A stretch of DNA of 44,103 nt from UBA117 sp049975245 (GCA_049975245.1 JBNGDB010000019.1:1-44103); one strand, 5' to 3'; shown: positions 8,899 to 18,316, counted from the stretch's first letter. Translations and numbers: made by a program. The notes: a model not told the origin generated them from the sequence alone.

Positions 8899-9381
8899 AT
8901 GATTGGAATAATAGCTGACACCCATGATAATTTATACGCCATAAACAAAGCAGTGGATATTTTGAATAAGAAAAAAGTTGATTTGGTAATACACGCCGGT
9001 GATTTAATATCTCCATTCACAGTAAAAGAGTTTTCAAGGCTTAAACCAAAATTTTTAGCAGTATTTGGAAACAATGACGGGGAAAGAAATGGACTTAAAA
9101 AAGCATATGAAAAATTATGCTTTTTAGAAGATTTTAAAGAATTTAATATTGAAAATAAAAGATTTTGCTTACTTCACGGAACTAATGAAGCGATAGTGGA
9201 TGCATTAAAAAAGAGTAAAAACTATGATGTGATTATACGTGGACATACACATAGATTAAATATCCAAGAGGAGGATACACTTGTTATTAATCCTGGTGAA
9301 GTATGTGGATATGTAACTGGTGAAAAAACATTGGTTTTACTGGATCCTAAAACATTTAATTATGATGTAATCCAATTGTAA
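8899..9381 (+). CDS. MJ0936/YfcE-type metallophosphodiesterase
   Basis: The 160-residue calcineurin-like phosphoesterase has all metal ligands: D7 and H9 in ADTHDN, D35 in HAGDL, N58 in GNND, H93 in LLHG, and H116/H118 in RGHTHR. The length matches MJ0936 (about 166 residues), an archaeal phosphodiesterase with unclear natural substrate. I start it at ATG 8899 (MIGIIADTHD); the frame is open further upstream, but those residues do not fit the family. A TATA-like TTTATTATAA about 27 bases upstream suggests a leaderless transcript. Confidence 0.83.
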   Translation: MIGIIADTHDNLYAINKAVDILNKKKVDLVIHAGDLISPFTVKEFSRLKPKFLAVFGNNDGERNGLKKAYEKLCFLEDFKEFNIENKRFCLLHGTNEAIVDALKKSKNYDVIIRGHTHRLNIQEEDTLVINPGEVCGYVTGEKTLVLLDPKTFNYDVIQL

Positions 9382-9458
9382 TAAGTAATATTTCTTATAT
9401 CGATATTAAATTATTTAGATATTCAATTTATATTTCTATTTAATTTCAAGAGGACCAT

Positions 9459-10475
9459 ATGAAACATAAAGTTTTACTTTTAATGGCTATAGGAATAGGC
9501 GTACTTATAGCAATGATAATGTTCATAGGCCCCGGCCAGATTGAGAGCGCAATTCGAATGGCGAATATTTGGTACATTATCTTGGCAATAATAATTCAAA
9601 TTTTCACATATTTTTTATGGACACTTAGATGGTCCATTACAACTGATGCAGTTGGAATTTCTATAAAAAAATGGCACCTGTTACCAATGCTCATGGTGGG
9701 TATGGCTATAAACAATATAACCCCTAGTGCAAGGGGTGGTGGAGAACCGGTAAGGGCTTATATTCTCAGCAAATACTCTCAAACCCCTTTTGAAAATTCT
9801 TTTGCAACCGTTATTGCAGACAGAGGTCTTGATACATTTCCATTCATAGTTTTATCTATTTTAACAATTATTTCAATGGTATTATTTTTTAAATTACCAC
9901 AATGGATAGTTTTAGCCTTAATAATAGCCCTAATAATAATTGTAGTCGTATTTTTCGTGGCAATTTTTATTTCAGTAGATAAAAATATTGCTAAAAGATT
10001 TACTTTGTGGTTAGTGCGAATTATTAAAAAAATTTCAAAAAAAAGATCCCAAAAAATTGAAGAAAAAGCTCTGGAAGCTATTCATGGATTTCAGGATAGT
10101 ATAAGGATAATGATTAAAGATAAACAAGTACTATACTACGGACTTCCTCTATCATTTTTCATCTGGTTTATGGAAATAATTAGGGTCTACATAGTCTTTT
10201 CCGCATTCAATGCTGACATCTCACTAATTATAATAGCAGAAGTTTTTGTCATAGCCAGCCTAATTGGATTAATTCCATTTTTACCCGGAGGATTGGGGGC
10301 AATAGACGGAATAATGATAGTTTTATACTCCTATGCAGGAGTTCCCCCATCAATTAGTGCTGCAGCAACAGTAGTTGAAAGATTGATATCTTTTTGGATG
10401 ACATCCATAATTGGAATAGCAGTTATTCCTTACTTTGGAAGTACAGTTATCGAGAGAATATCCCGGAAATTATAA
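9459..10475 (+). CDS. UPF0104 / AglD-like flippase-domain membrane protein
   Basis: The 338-residue polytopic protein of about eight TM segments belongs to the UPF0104 / lysylphosphatidylglycerol synthetase TM-region family. It has the conserved block NNITPSARGGGEPVRAY and the C-terminal FLPGGLGAIDG with VERLISFW. Family members include flippases and proteins tied to dolichol-linked glycosylation; the role here is open. The ATG has an AAGAGG site 6 bases upstream. It stands alone before the ftr promoter. Confidence 0.78.
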   Translation: MKHKVLLLMAIGIGVLIAMIMFIGPGQIESAIRMANIWYIILAIIIQIFTYFLWTLRWSITTDAVGISIKKWHLLPMLMVGMAINNITPSARGGGEPVRAYILSKYSQTPFENSFATVIADRGLDTFPFIVLSILTIISMVLFFKLPQWIVLALIIALIIIVVVFFVAIFISVDKNIAKRFTLWLVRIIKKISKKRSQKIEEKALEAIHGFQDSIRIMIKDKQVLYYGLPLSFFIWFMEIIRVYIVFSAFNADISLIIIAEVFVIASLIGLIPFLPGGLGAIDGIMIVLYSYAGVPPSISAAATVVERLISFWMTSIIGIAVIPYFGSTVIERISRKL

Positions 10476-10616
10476 CCTTTTAATTGTTGGATATCGATTT
10501 AAATAAAAATTCAAAATTTCAGAGAAAATTAAAATCTCTAATTAAATTTTTAGCAATAATCAAAAAGTACTTTATTAAATTATTATGGAAAAATTAAGCT
10601 AATTTAAACCAAAATT

Positions 10617-10661
10617 AACTATTAAAACCATTAAGTAGATTAATGGCAAGTTTTAATAGTT
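10617..10661. repeat. long imperfect inverted repeat upstream of ftr
   Basis: Outer arms of 11 bp (AACTATTAAAA / TTTTAATAGTT), a 4-base bulge CAAG on the right side, inner arms CCATTA/TAATGG and a 7-base loop. A T7 run follows at 10670-10676. It may be the terminator of the upstream gene or an operator for ftr. Confidence 0.6.
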
Positions 10662-10693
10662 TAAATCTATTTTTTTGAACAAAAATTAAATGG

Positions 10694-10706
10694 AAAAATA
10701 TATAAC
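10694..10706 (+). promoter_or_regulatory. ftr promoter TATA box
   Basis: GAAAAATATATAA is a strong BRE/TATA-like element about 45-55 bases before the ftr ATG. It implies a leader of about 20 bases that includes AAGGTGAT. Confidence 0.55.
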
Positions 10707-10748
10707 TTCTCTTCATATACCACTCTCATATACTAAAAGGTGATAATC

Positions 10749-11642
10749 ATGGAAATAAACGGAGTGGAAATAGAAGATACTTTTGCAGAAGCATTTGGTA
10801 TACAAGTATCAAGATTACTTGTTACCGCAGCAACAAAAAAACTAGCTAAGATAGCAGCAACAGAAGCCACAGGTTATGGAACTTCAGTCATAGGATGCCC
10901 AGCAGAAGCAGGCATAGATTGTTATGTTCCTCCAGAGGAAACACCTGACGGCCGACCAGGGTATGTAATAATGATCTGTAATATGAACAAAGATAAACTA
11001 GATCATGAATTATTAGAACGTGTTGGAATGTGTATTCTAACTGCTGCAACAACTGCAGTATTTGACAATATGGATGATGCTGATGAAAAATTAAAAACCG
11101 GATTAAAATTGAAGTATTTCGGTGATGGTTATGAGAAAAAACTAGAATTAGCTGGGAGAACTATCTATTCCATACCCCTAATGTCTGGCGATTTCTTAGT
11201 TGAAGGTGAATTAGGAATAAAAGCCGGAGTTGCCGGTGGGAACTTTTTTATACTCGCTGAAAATCAAGCTGCAGGACTATTAGCTGCAGAAGCAGCAGTA
11301 GATGCAATTGCCAGTGTGGCTGGAACTATTACACCTTTCCCTGGAGGAGTGGTTGCTTCAGGTTCTAAAGTAGGATCCAACAAGTACAAATTTTTAGGAG
11401 CTTCAACCAATGAAAAGATGTGTGTAACCCTCAAAGACGAAGTTGAAGATACTGAAATTCCTGATGATGTAAATGGAGTTTATGAAATAGTAATTGACGG
11501 TTTAGATGAAGAATCTGTAAAATCAGCAATGAAAGCAGGTATTGAAGCTGCAGTAACAGTCCCTGGTGTTTTAAAAATTAGTGCTGGAAACTTCGGTGGA
11601 AATTTAGGTGCTTTCAAGTTTAATCTACATGAACTATTTTAA
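10749..11642 (+). CDS. ftr: formylmethanofuran:tetrahydromethanopterin formyltransferase
   Basis: The 297-residue protein begins MEINGVEIEDTFAEAFG and matches the Ftr family over its whole length, including CPAEAGIDCYVP, RPGYVIMICN and TPFPGGVVASGSKVGS. It transfers the formyl group from formylmethanofuran to tetrahydromethanopterin, the second step of hydrogenotrophic methanogenesis, as a soluble cytoplasmic oligomer. Start ATG 10749 is preferred to GTG 10740, which overlaps the AAGGTGAT ribosome site. Codon use looks optimised and the promoter strong, fitting high expression. The gene is monocistronic. Confidence 0.97.
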   Translation: MEINGVEIEDTFAEAFGIQVSRLLVTAATKKLAKIAATEATGYGTSVIGCPAEAGIDCYVPPEETPDGRPGYVIMICNMNKDKLDHELLERVGMCILTAATTAVFDNMDDADEKLKTGLKLKYFGDGYEKKLELAGRTIYSIPLMSGDFLVEGELGIKAGVAGGNFFILAENQAAGLLAAEAAVDAIASVAGTITPFPGGVVASGSKVGSNKYKFLGASTNEKMCVTLKDEVEDTEIPDDVNGVYEIVIDGLDEESVKSAMKAGIEAAVTVPGVLKISAGNFGGNLGAFKFNLHELF

Positions 11643-11654
11643 TAATAGTTCATA

Positions 11655-11682
11655 AATATTTTTTTTAGTTAAAAAATATATA
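11655..11682. terminator. bidirectional AT-only terminator between ftr and the potassium channel gene
   Basis: ATATTTTTT and AAAAAATAT form a 9-bp inverted repeat around a 6-base loop, with an 8-T tract read in the ftr direction and a T6 run on the other strand. It sits in the 44-base gap between convergent stop codons. Confidence 0.5.
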
Positions 11683-11686
11683 TTTC

Positions 11687-13618
11687 TTATTCAATACAGA
11701 ATTTGTCTGCATTTTCTTTTTCAACAATATTCCATATTTCTTTTTCAGGCAAATCAACGCCTAATAACAATTTTTCTTTCTTAAGTGCAGATATTATGTT
11801 TTTTATAGTTTTTACGTCAGCAGCAGATACAGTATGTGAATGAATATTTCTTGATATATTGTAGAGTGCTTCTAGGGATCTTCTTGCATCTAGGTTATCA
11901 AGTTCTTTTTCACAATTTTTCACATCTTCCATATTTCTAATATAAAGTTTCCGGGTTATAACTTGCCTTACTCCGGGGAAATAATGTTTAGAATCCAGTA
12001 TGTGGCCACCTTCTTTAACTATTATTTTTTTGTCATCTAATTCTCCTACGCGATGTTTTAATAAAAGTTCTACAGTAGTACCATATTTATCAATTGCACC
12101 TTTAATTTCTTCCTTGGAAAGATTTACTCCCACTAAAAACCCTTTATTATCCAGCTCTTTTTCCACTTTTCCTAAACTTTTCGTGTCTGGTCCACTTACT
12201 CTGTGGGAATGTATTCCTCCTCCAGAAAGAGAATATAGGCGATCAAGATTTTCCATTTTATTTTTATCAGGCTCTAATTTATCCATGAACCTTTCCATTT
12301 CCTCAAGTTCGGATAAACCGATTTTTCTATGAAGAGGTTCTCTAAAACCAGGAAGATAGTATTCAATGTCTTCCAGTACGCAGCCATGTTTCAATATTAT
12401 TTCTGCCTCTTCTCTTATATCGTGTACATCATGGTTTTCAGTAATTTTCATCTCAGGTTTTATAACTACTTCCACTAGGCGGCCATGTTTCCTAGCTTCT
12501 TCTTTAATTTGATCTTCATCAAGATCAACACCTAAAAGAATTCCTTCTTTTTCTATTTCATCCACTACCTTTTTCAAGGTTTCTTTGTCTGGTCCAGATA
12601 TCCAGTGGGAATGTATCCCACTTACTGACTCATAAACACGTTCTAGAGAATTTTTACGCGCAGGATCCCGTTCTAAACTTTCTAAAAATCCATTTAATTC
12701 TTCTAGTTTGGATATTCCTATTTTTCTAGCTAAAGGTCTTCTAAATTCAGGTAAATGATATTCAATATCTTCTAAAGTACATCCATGTTTAATAATAATT
12801 TCAGATTCCTTTCTTATATCTTCAACATCGTGCATTACAGTAATTTTCATCATGGTAGGTTCTATTGCAGCGAAGTATATATCTTCTCCTCCACTGGTTT
12901 CTGGCGATATAACACGGTTAGCTCCTGAACGATAGAGCCTCCGAATATTTTCACTTTTACTTGCCCTGGAGACTATCCATATATCCGGAGTTAATTCTCT
13001 AGCAGTAAGAGTTATGAATAAATTGTCCACATCATCACCTGTGGTTATTATAACCCCCCTTGCTCTCTTTATACCTGCATCTTTCATAACACTTTCATCT
13101 GTGGCATCTCCAGGCATTGCCAGAACATTAGGGTCTTCCCACAACTCCTTCTCCACAACGTTCCTGTTTTTTTCAATTATTATAGTTTTTTGATTTCTTT
13201 TTTTCAATTCTTTGAATACGGCCGCACCAACTCTCCCATATCCACATAAAACAAAATGATTTTTAGTCTCAGACATTAATCTTCTTAATTTTGCGCCCGA
13301 AGTAATTTCTTCCACTGCCATAGTCACCACCGTTATTGTTAAAGTAAAAACATATGCTATTAATCCTACTCCGCCCAAAACCAGCGTTATTGCAAAAATT
13401 TTCTGTATTGGTGTAACAGGTGAAATGTCACCATATCCTACAGTTGCAACGGTTATTATGGTATAATAGACTGCATTAACTGGATCCAATCCCATAATTA
13501 ATGTTGATCCAATAAAACCATAAATTATTAATCCTATAAGGGCCAATAATGCATAAATAAGCATATGGCCGGGTATTATGGGTATGTTATCCGGAGTGTT
13601 AAAGTAGGGGTTAGGCAA
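11687..13618 (-). CDS. two-TM potassium channel with RCK domain and three copies of an unrecognised C-terminal module
   Basis: Residues 1-100 form a two-TM pore with filter TVGYGD at 59-64. Residues 120-250 are an RCK/TrkA-N domain (GYGRVG at 126-131, GDATD, TTGDDVDN), as in MthK. In place of a single RCK-C domain, the remaining 390 residues are three tandem copies (about 256-389, 390-522 and 523-643) of a module I do not recognise. Its marks are KHGC-LEDIEY, (R/H)RKIG and IHSH-x-(V/I)SGPD; the IHSH motifs are at 335, 469 and 592, and copies 1 and 2 are spaced 134 residues apart. Length is almost twice that of MthK (336). The start TTG has a GGTGATC site just upstream. Confidence 0.85.
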   Translation of the reverse strand: MPNPYFNTPDNIPIIPGHMLIYALLALIGLIIYGFIGSTLIMGLDPVNAVYYTIITVATVGYGDISPVTPIQKIFAITLVLGGVGLIAYVFTLTITVVTMAVEEITSGAKLRRLMSETKNHFVLCGYGRVGAAVFKELKKRNQKTIIIEKNRNVVEKELWEDPNVLAMPGDATDESVMKDAGIKRARGVIITTGDDVDNLFITLTARELTPDIWIVSRASKSENIRRLYRSGANRVISPETSGGEDIYFAAIEPTMMKITVMHDVEDIRKESEIIIKHGCTLEDIEYHLPEFRRPLARKIGISKLEELNGFLESLERDPARKNSLERVYESVSGIHSHWISGPDKETLKKVVDEIEKEGILLGVDLDEDQIKEEARKHGRLVEVVIKPEMKITENHDVHDIREEAEIILKHGCVLEDIEYYLPGFREPLHRKIGLSELEEMERFMDKLEPDKNKMENLDRLYSLSGGGIHSHRVSGPDTKSLGKVEKELDNKGFLVGVNLSKEEIKGAIDKYGTTVELLLKHRVGELDDKKIIVKEGGHILDSKHYFPGVRQVITRKLYIRNMEDVKNCEKELDNLDARRSLEALYNISRNIHSHTVSAADVKTIKNIISALKKEKLLLGVDLPEKEIWNIVEKENADKFCIE

Positions 13619-13710
13619 AGGATCACCATGAATCGTAAATGAATTAATGATCTTTTTTAATACTATAAAATTAAATATAATTTGTTTTATAATCTATAAA
13701 TAGTGATACC

Positions 13711-15201
13711 ATGACTCCCAAGGATATGATGGTAATAGATACTAATGCAGAAGAGTTAGGCGTATCTAAATCTTCATTAATGGAAAATGCAGGTAAATCT
13801 GTGGCTGATTATATAAAAAATACTAACAAACCATGCAAGGTAGCAATATTTGCTGGAAGTGGAGGTAATGGGGGGGATGGTTTTGTAGCTGCCAGACATT
13901 TGCTGAATCATGGTTTTCAAGTTGAAATATTTCTTTTAACTCACCCCGATCTTATTAAATCTAAAGAATCTAGGGAAAAATGGGATATACTCCAAAATAT
14001 GAATCCATCCATAAGTCAATTAAAAATTAATTTAATAAATGATTCTTCTCTCCTAAAAACTATTAATGCAAATATAGTGATTGATTCCATACTGGGAACG
14101 GGAATTCAAGGTAAACTCAAGGAACCAATTTCAACTGCTGTAGATTTAATTAATGAAAATAATGAATTAAAAATATCAGTGGATGTTCCCACTGGTTTAG
14201 ATCCTTTAAATGGCACAGTAATTGATAAAGCAGTATACGCAGATGTTACTATTACTTTTCATAAAGCTAAAAGAGGCCTTAATTATGCTGATAAATATGT
14301 TGGTAAATTAATTGTTAATGATATAGGAATTCCTAAAGAGGCGGAAATTTTCACGGGCAAAGGAGATCTTTTAAGATTAAAAAAAAGAACTAAGCATTCA
14401 CATAAAGGTAATAATGGCAAAGTACTAGTAATTGGGGGTAGTAAATATTATTCAGGTGCTCCGGCTCTAGCAGCTTTATCTGCACTGAAATCAGGAGTGG
14501 ATCTGGTTTATGTTGCTTCACCAGATGTTGTTGCATCAAATATAAGATCATATTCTCCAGATCTTATTGTAAGGAGTTTTTCAGAAGATGTTATAACCAT
14601 GAATGATGCAAATTCCATTTTAGAATTATCAAATAAAGTTGATTCTGTTCTCATTGGGTGTGGTTTGGGAAGAGACGAAAAAACTGTAATATCTGTAAGA
14701 TATATACTTTCTAAGGTTACTAAACCAGTGGTAATTGATGCAGATGCATTGCACATGTTGGATGAAGAAATTTTAAATAATATTAAAAAAACAGAAAAAA
14801 AAGTGGTTCTTACTCCTCATTCCGGGGAATTCAAAGCCATATTTGGAGCTAAAATCTCAGAAAAATTAGATAATAATATTAAAACTGTGAAAAATAGTGC
14901 TTACAAATCTAAAACTATTATACTACTTAAAGGCGTTGTTGATATAATTACCGATGGAAAAAATATTAAACTTAATCAAACTGGAAATTCAGGGATGACT
15001 GTTGGAGGAACAGGAGACTGTTTGGCTGGTTTGGTGGCAGGACTTTTATCTCAAGGCCATGATACATTTGAATCGGCTTATTTAGCCGCTTATATAAATG
15101 GTAAGGCTGGAGATCTGGCTCTTAAAAAACATGGTTTTAATTTTACGGCCAGTGAACAAATAAAATTAATATCTAAGGTTTTCATGCCACCTATTGATTA
15201 A
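13711..15201 (+). CDS. nnr: bifunctional NAD(P)H-hydrate repair enzyme Nnr
   Basis: The 496-residue fusion combines an N-terminal YjeF_N epimerase (about residues 1-210; GSGGNGGDGFVAARHL, SVDVPTGLDP) with a C-terminal ribokinase-like ADP-dependent dehydratase (about 220-496; IGGSKYYSGAP, DADALH, TPHSGEF, TVGGTGDCLAG with the catalytic Asp). Together they repair hydrated NADH and NADPH: the epimerase interconverts R and S forms and the dehydratase removes water. The ATG has AGTGATA just upstream. It is divergent from the potassium channel gene. Confidence 0.92.
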   Translation: MTPKDMMVIDTNAEELGVSKSSLMENAGKSVADYIKNTNKPCKVAIFAGSGGNGGDGFVAARHLLNHGFQVEIFLLTHPDLIKSKESREKWDILQNMNPSISQLKINLINDSSLLKTINANIVIDSILGTGIQGKLKEPISTAVDLINENNELKISVDVPTGLDPLNGTVIDKAVYADVTITFHKAKRGLNYADKYVGKLIVNDIGIPKEAEIFTGKGDLLRLKKRTKHSHKGNNGKVLVIGGSKYYSGAPALAALSALKSGVDLVYVASPDVVASNIRSYSPDLIVRSFSEDVITMNDANSILELSNKVDSVLIGCGLGRDEKTVISVRYILSKVTKPVVIDADALHMLDEEILNNIKKTEKKVVLTPHSGEFKAIFGAKISEKLDNNIKTVKNSAYKSKTIILLKGVVDIITDGKNIKLNQTGNSGMTVGGTGDCLAGLVAGLLSQGHDTFESAYLAAYINGKAGDLALKKHGFNFTASEQIKLISKVFMPPID

Positions 15202-15265
15202 TACCTTTGTTATTTTAAAAATATCTATATAAATCCATTTTTAAAAAATATTTTTATGCCCTTTT

Positions 15266-15526
15266 TTAGAATAATCCAATTAGTTGTAAAATTACTAGTA
15301 AAATAACTCCAATTACCCCTCCGAATCCGGCAATTAATATAGTTAATATGTTAATGGGTATATTAATAAAGGGAAGTAAATTAACCAGGAATAATAAGAT
15401 CCAACCAATAATCATGTGCAAAACTATTTTTATACCTAGTTTAAGGGCTTTTACCAATATTCCAAAACCTAAGATTACTAGTATTAGGATTACAGTTCCT
15501 AATACTATTAAACTAATTGGCGACGT
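15266..15526 (-). CDS. BofA-like small membrane protein, apparent ACG start
   Basis: The frame encodes an 86-residue protein with hydrophobic segments (MSPISLIVLGTVILIL..., LHMIIGWILLFLVN, LTILIAGFGGVIGVILL) and the IPIN motif of the pro-sigmaK inhibitor BofA family, which in archaea has no known role. The first standard start codon (TTG 15457) would delete the N-terminal TM segment and has no ribosome site. ACG at 15524-15526 has AGAGGG 6 bases upstream and gives the usual family length, so I annotate from there. A sequencing error or recent ATG-to-ACG change is possible. Confidence 0.62.
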   Translation of the reverse strand, partial: TSPISLIVLGTVILILVILGFGILVKALKLGIKIVLHMIIGWILLFLVNLLPFINIPINILTILIAGFGGVIGVILLVILQLIGLF

Positions 15527-15550
15527 TTTAAACCCTCTTTAATCTTTTAA

Positions 15551-16729
15551 TTACTTTTTACAGATTTTATTGTAACTTGCGGCTTGTATGCCATAATGTT
15601 TAACCATACCTGCTATTTCTCGTTGATCAAGAGCTTTATCATCAAATGATACAATATCTTCTTGATATAGGCTGTATGGGGACTTTCTACCTATAACACG
15701 TAAACTTCCTTTATGTAATTTTAAATTAACATGTCCAGTAACTCTTTTTTGCATCGAATTAAAGAGACTATCTAGATCCTCTCTAAGGGGCTCGTGCCAT
15801 AGTCCATTATAAATTAGCTCCGAATAAGTGTTACTGGCGGTTTCAATAAATTTCAACTCTTCTCTAGTCAAAACTAACTGTTCTAAAGCTTTATGAGCAG
15901 TTATAAGAAGTATAGCGCCGGGTGTTTCGTATATTTCTCTAGATTTCAGTCCAATAATTCGATCTTCGATGATGTCTATTCTTCCAATGCCATGCATTCC
16001 TGCAATTTCATTACTTTTAGTGATAATGTCCAATGGAAACATTTTTTCGTTATTTATAGCTATTGGGACACCATTTTTAAATTCTATAGACAAATTTTCA
16101 GCTTTATCTGGTGCTTTTTCTGTGGAACTAGTCCAACTGAATGCTTCTTCTGGTGGTTCTACTATTGGATCTTCTAAAATATCACCTTCAATGGCTCGAC
16201 CCCACAAGTTTTCATCTATACTGTAATGTTTATCCTCTGGTAATGGTATTCCACAAGATTTTGCATAATCCATTTCTTCTGTCCTTGTAAGATTTAAATC
16301 TCTGATAGGTGCTATTACTTTACATTCAGACATCGATCTTATAATTGATTCAAATCGGAATTGATCATTGCCTTTTCCAGTACATCCATGGGCAATTGCA
16401 GTAGCACCTTCTTTTTTAGCTAATTCTACAATTTTCATGGCTATTAATGGTCTGGCAAATGCCGTACTTAAAGCATATCCTTCGTAAAGCGCGTTTGCTT
16501 TAATTGCATTGAATATAAAATCTTCGGCAAATTCTTCTCTGGCGTCAATTGTGTAATGTTTTATGCTTCCTACTTCATTAGCTACAGAAGCAGGCCTATC
16601 TATTTCTTCTCGAGGTTGTCCTACATCTACACAAGCTGTTATTACCTCCATGTCATATTTTTCTTGAAGTAACTTAATGCATACTGAAGTATCTAATCCA
16701 CCACTGAATGCTAGAACCACTTTTTCCAT
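15551..16729 (-). CDS. argG: argininosuccinate synthase
   Basis: The 392-residue protein starts with the PP-loop AFSGGLDTSV and shows the further family blocks ATAIAHGCTGKGNDQFRFE, the EMFPLDI-like segment and GIGRIDIIEDR. It condenses citrulline with aspartate using ATP to give argininosuccinate in arginine biosynthesis. GGTGAT lies 3 bases before the ATG. It is divergent from the aspartoacylase-family gene, with a TATA-like TTTATATAAA at 16779-16788 in the shared gap. Confidence 0.95.
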   Translation of the reverse strand: MEKVVLAFSGGLDTSVCIKLLQEKYDMEVITACVDVGQPREEIDRPASVANEVGSIKHYTIDAREEFAEDFIFNAIKANALYEGYALSTAFARPLIAMKIVELAKKEGATAIAHGCTGKGNDQFRFESIIRSMSECKVIAPIRDLNLTRTEEMDYAKSCGIPLPEDKHYSIDENLWGRAIEGDILEDPIVEPPEEAFSWTSSTEKAPDKAENLSIEFKNGVPIAINNEKMFPLDIITKSNEIAGMHGIGRIDIIEDRIIGLKSREIYETPGAILLITAHKALEQLVLTREELKFIETASNTYSELIYNGLWHEPLREDLDSLFNSMQKRVTGHVNLKLHKGSLRVIGRKSPYSLYQEDIVSFDDKALDQREIAGMVKHYGIQAASYNKICKK

Positions 16730-16865
16730 TTAATCACCATTAAATCTAATAGTATAATATTGTATTTTCATGTTATGTTTATATAAAATCGTATCTAAGA
16801 ATTAATTAAGTAATTTAGATAATATATATTAATAAATATTTTCCAGTATGATTATTGTGGTGTGA

Positions 16866-17612
16866 ATGATGGTTTTTAGTAATTTGAGAGATATAAGTAT
16901 CGATATCAGTATAATCTCTCATGAAACTGGGGGAAAAATTCAAAAAAATAAATTTTTAATGGAAAATATTCCAAAAACTGATTTAATTTCTACTATAATC
17001 AAAAAATCGATTCAAGGTACTCCTTTGGTTAAAATTGGAGTGAGAAGACCTAAAATAATTATAACATCCGGAATACATGGAAATGAATTGCCCCCACAGC
17101 TTGCTTCTATAAAACTAATTAATAATTTACTAAATATGAATTTAAAAGGCACAATATATATTGTTCCATTCACTATACCTTTCGCTACAATGGAAAATTC
17201 TAGGAGGTTTAAAGGAATAGATATCAATCGAGCTGCTTCAAAAAATGGTTGTATATCTAACACTCTACTTAAAACCATAAAAATGCTTAATATAGATGCT
17301 GTTGCAGATTTCCATTCAACTAAACTTAGAAGTAATCCCGGAAGACAGAGTGTATTTTGTTCCAAGAAACCATGCATAAAAAGTTATAAAATTGCGCAGC
17401 ACATAAGCAAAAATACACCATCGGAACTAATATCATATGGAGAAGCTGGTTTATATTATAAAGGAGCTTTTGAAGATGAATGTAACCTGGCAGGAATTCC
17501 GGCTGTAACCTGCGAAGTCGTATCTGAAAATGGTGTTATTGACCCTGGATCTTCTGAAAAATCTTATAATCAAATGATAACATTTTTAAATTATTTTAAA
17601 ATGATAAAATAA
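16866..17612 (+). CDS. succinylglutamate desuccinylase/aspartoacylase (M14-like) family protein
   Basis: The 248-residue protein keeps the zinc carboxypeptidase-like site: H71 and E74 in SGIHGNELP, H148 in DFHST and a catalytic-type E215 in VTCEV, plus GIDINRA. Members deacylate N-acyl amino acids or related amides; the methanogen substrate is not established. Two ATGs are adjacent at the start, with GTGGTG just upstream. It is followed 17 bases later by a YdjM-type gene, possibly in one transcript. Confidence 0.77.
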   Translation: MMVFSNLRDISIDISIISHETGGKIQKNKFLMENIPKTDLISTIIKKSIQGTPLVKIGVRRPKIIITSGIHGNELPPQLASIKLINNLLNMNLKGTIYIVPFTIPFATMENSRRFKGIDINRAASKNGCISNTLLKTIKMLNIDAVADFHSTKLRSNPGRQSVFCSKKPCIKSYKIAQHISKNTPSELISYGEAGLYYKGAFEDECNLAGIPAVTCEVVSENGVIDPGSSEKSYNQMITFLNYFKMIK

Positions 17613-17629
17613 AAATTTAAGGTGTTTGT

Positions 17630-18316
17630 GTGTCTTCATATAAGAAACATGTATTTTTTTCTCTTTTATTCACTATCCCTTTTTTTCAGGATGTATTTTT
17701 ACTTGCGCTAGCAGTGGTTGGAACATCTATTATAGATATTGACCACAAAATTAAAAGAAAAAACCGTAATATAATATTAATAGTAGGTTTGCTCCTATCA
17801 TTGGTATTATACATGTTAAAATTACCCTTTTTAATAGGGATTTTGTTAGTTTTAATTGTATTAATATTGTATTTTTCCAAACATCGAGGTTTTACACATT
17901 CATTGTTTGGAATTTTTATTTTATCAATTTTATTGACGGGATTTGTAATAGGGGCTTATTTTTTATTAAAAGATTTTAATGTGGCCGATAAAATTTCTTT
18001 AATGGTTATTGCAGTATTTATTGGAGTATTAAGTCTAAATGTTAGGATAATGCCAATATACATTGTTTTAGTAATTTTAGGAATATATTTCTTGCCTGCT
18101 GCTCCTATAACGTTGTATGGAACATTTTTAGCTCTATTTTTGGGTTTTATAAGTCATTTAACTTTAGATCTTTTAACACCAAAAGGTTTGGAACTATTTA
18201 GACCATTATCCTCTAAAAAATGTAAAAAAAAATATGGGGTATTATTCCTGTTTATATGGGGAGTTTTTGTTTTTATAAGGTTTTATATGTACCTTAAATT
18301 AGTTATATGGGGATAA
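17630..18316 (+). CDS. YdjM-family membrane protein (second copy)
   Basis: The 228-residue, mostly hydrophobic protein of about seven TM segments has the YdjM metal-site pattern: GTSIIDIDHK near residue 30 and KHRGFTHSLFG near residue 85, then ISHLTLDLLTPKG. It lacks the large soluble C-terminal domain of the copy at 4928 and is too diverged to be a recent duplicate. The start is GTG with AAGGTG 7-10 bases upstream. Function unknown. Confidence 0.72.
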   Translation: MSSYKKHVFFSLLFTIPFFQDVFLLALAVVGTSIIDIDHKIKRKNRNIILIVGLLLSLVLYMLKLPFLIGILLVLIVLILYFSKHRGFTHSLFGIFILSILLTGFVIGAYFLLKDFNVADKISLMVIAVFIGVLSLNVRIMPIYIVLVILGIYFLPAAPITLYGTFLALFLGFISHLTLDLLTPKGLELFRPLSSKKCKKKYGVLFLFIWGVFVFIRFYMYLKLVIWG

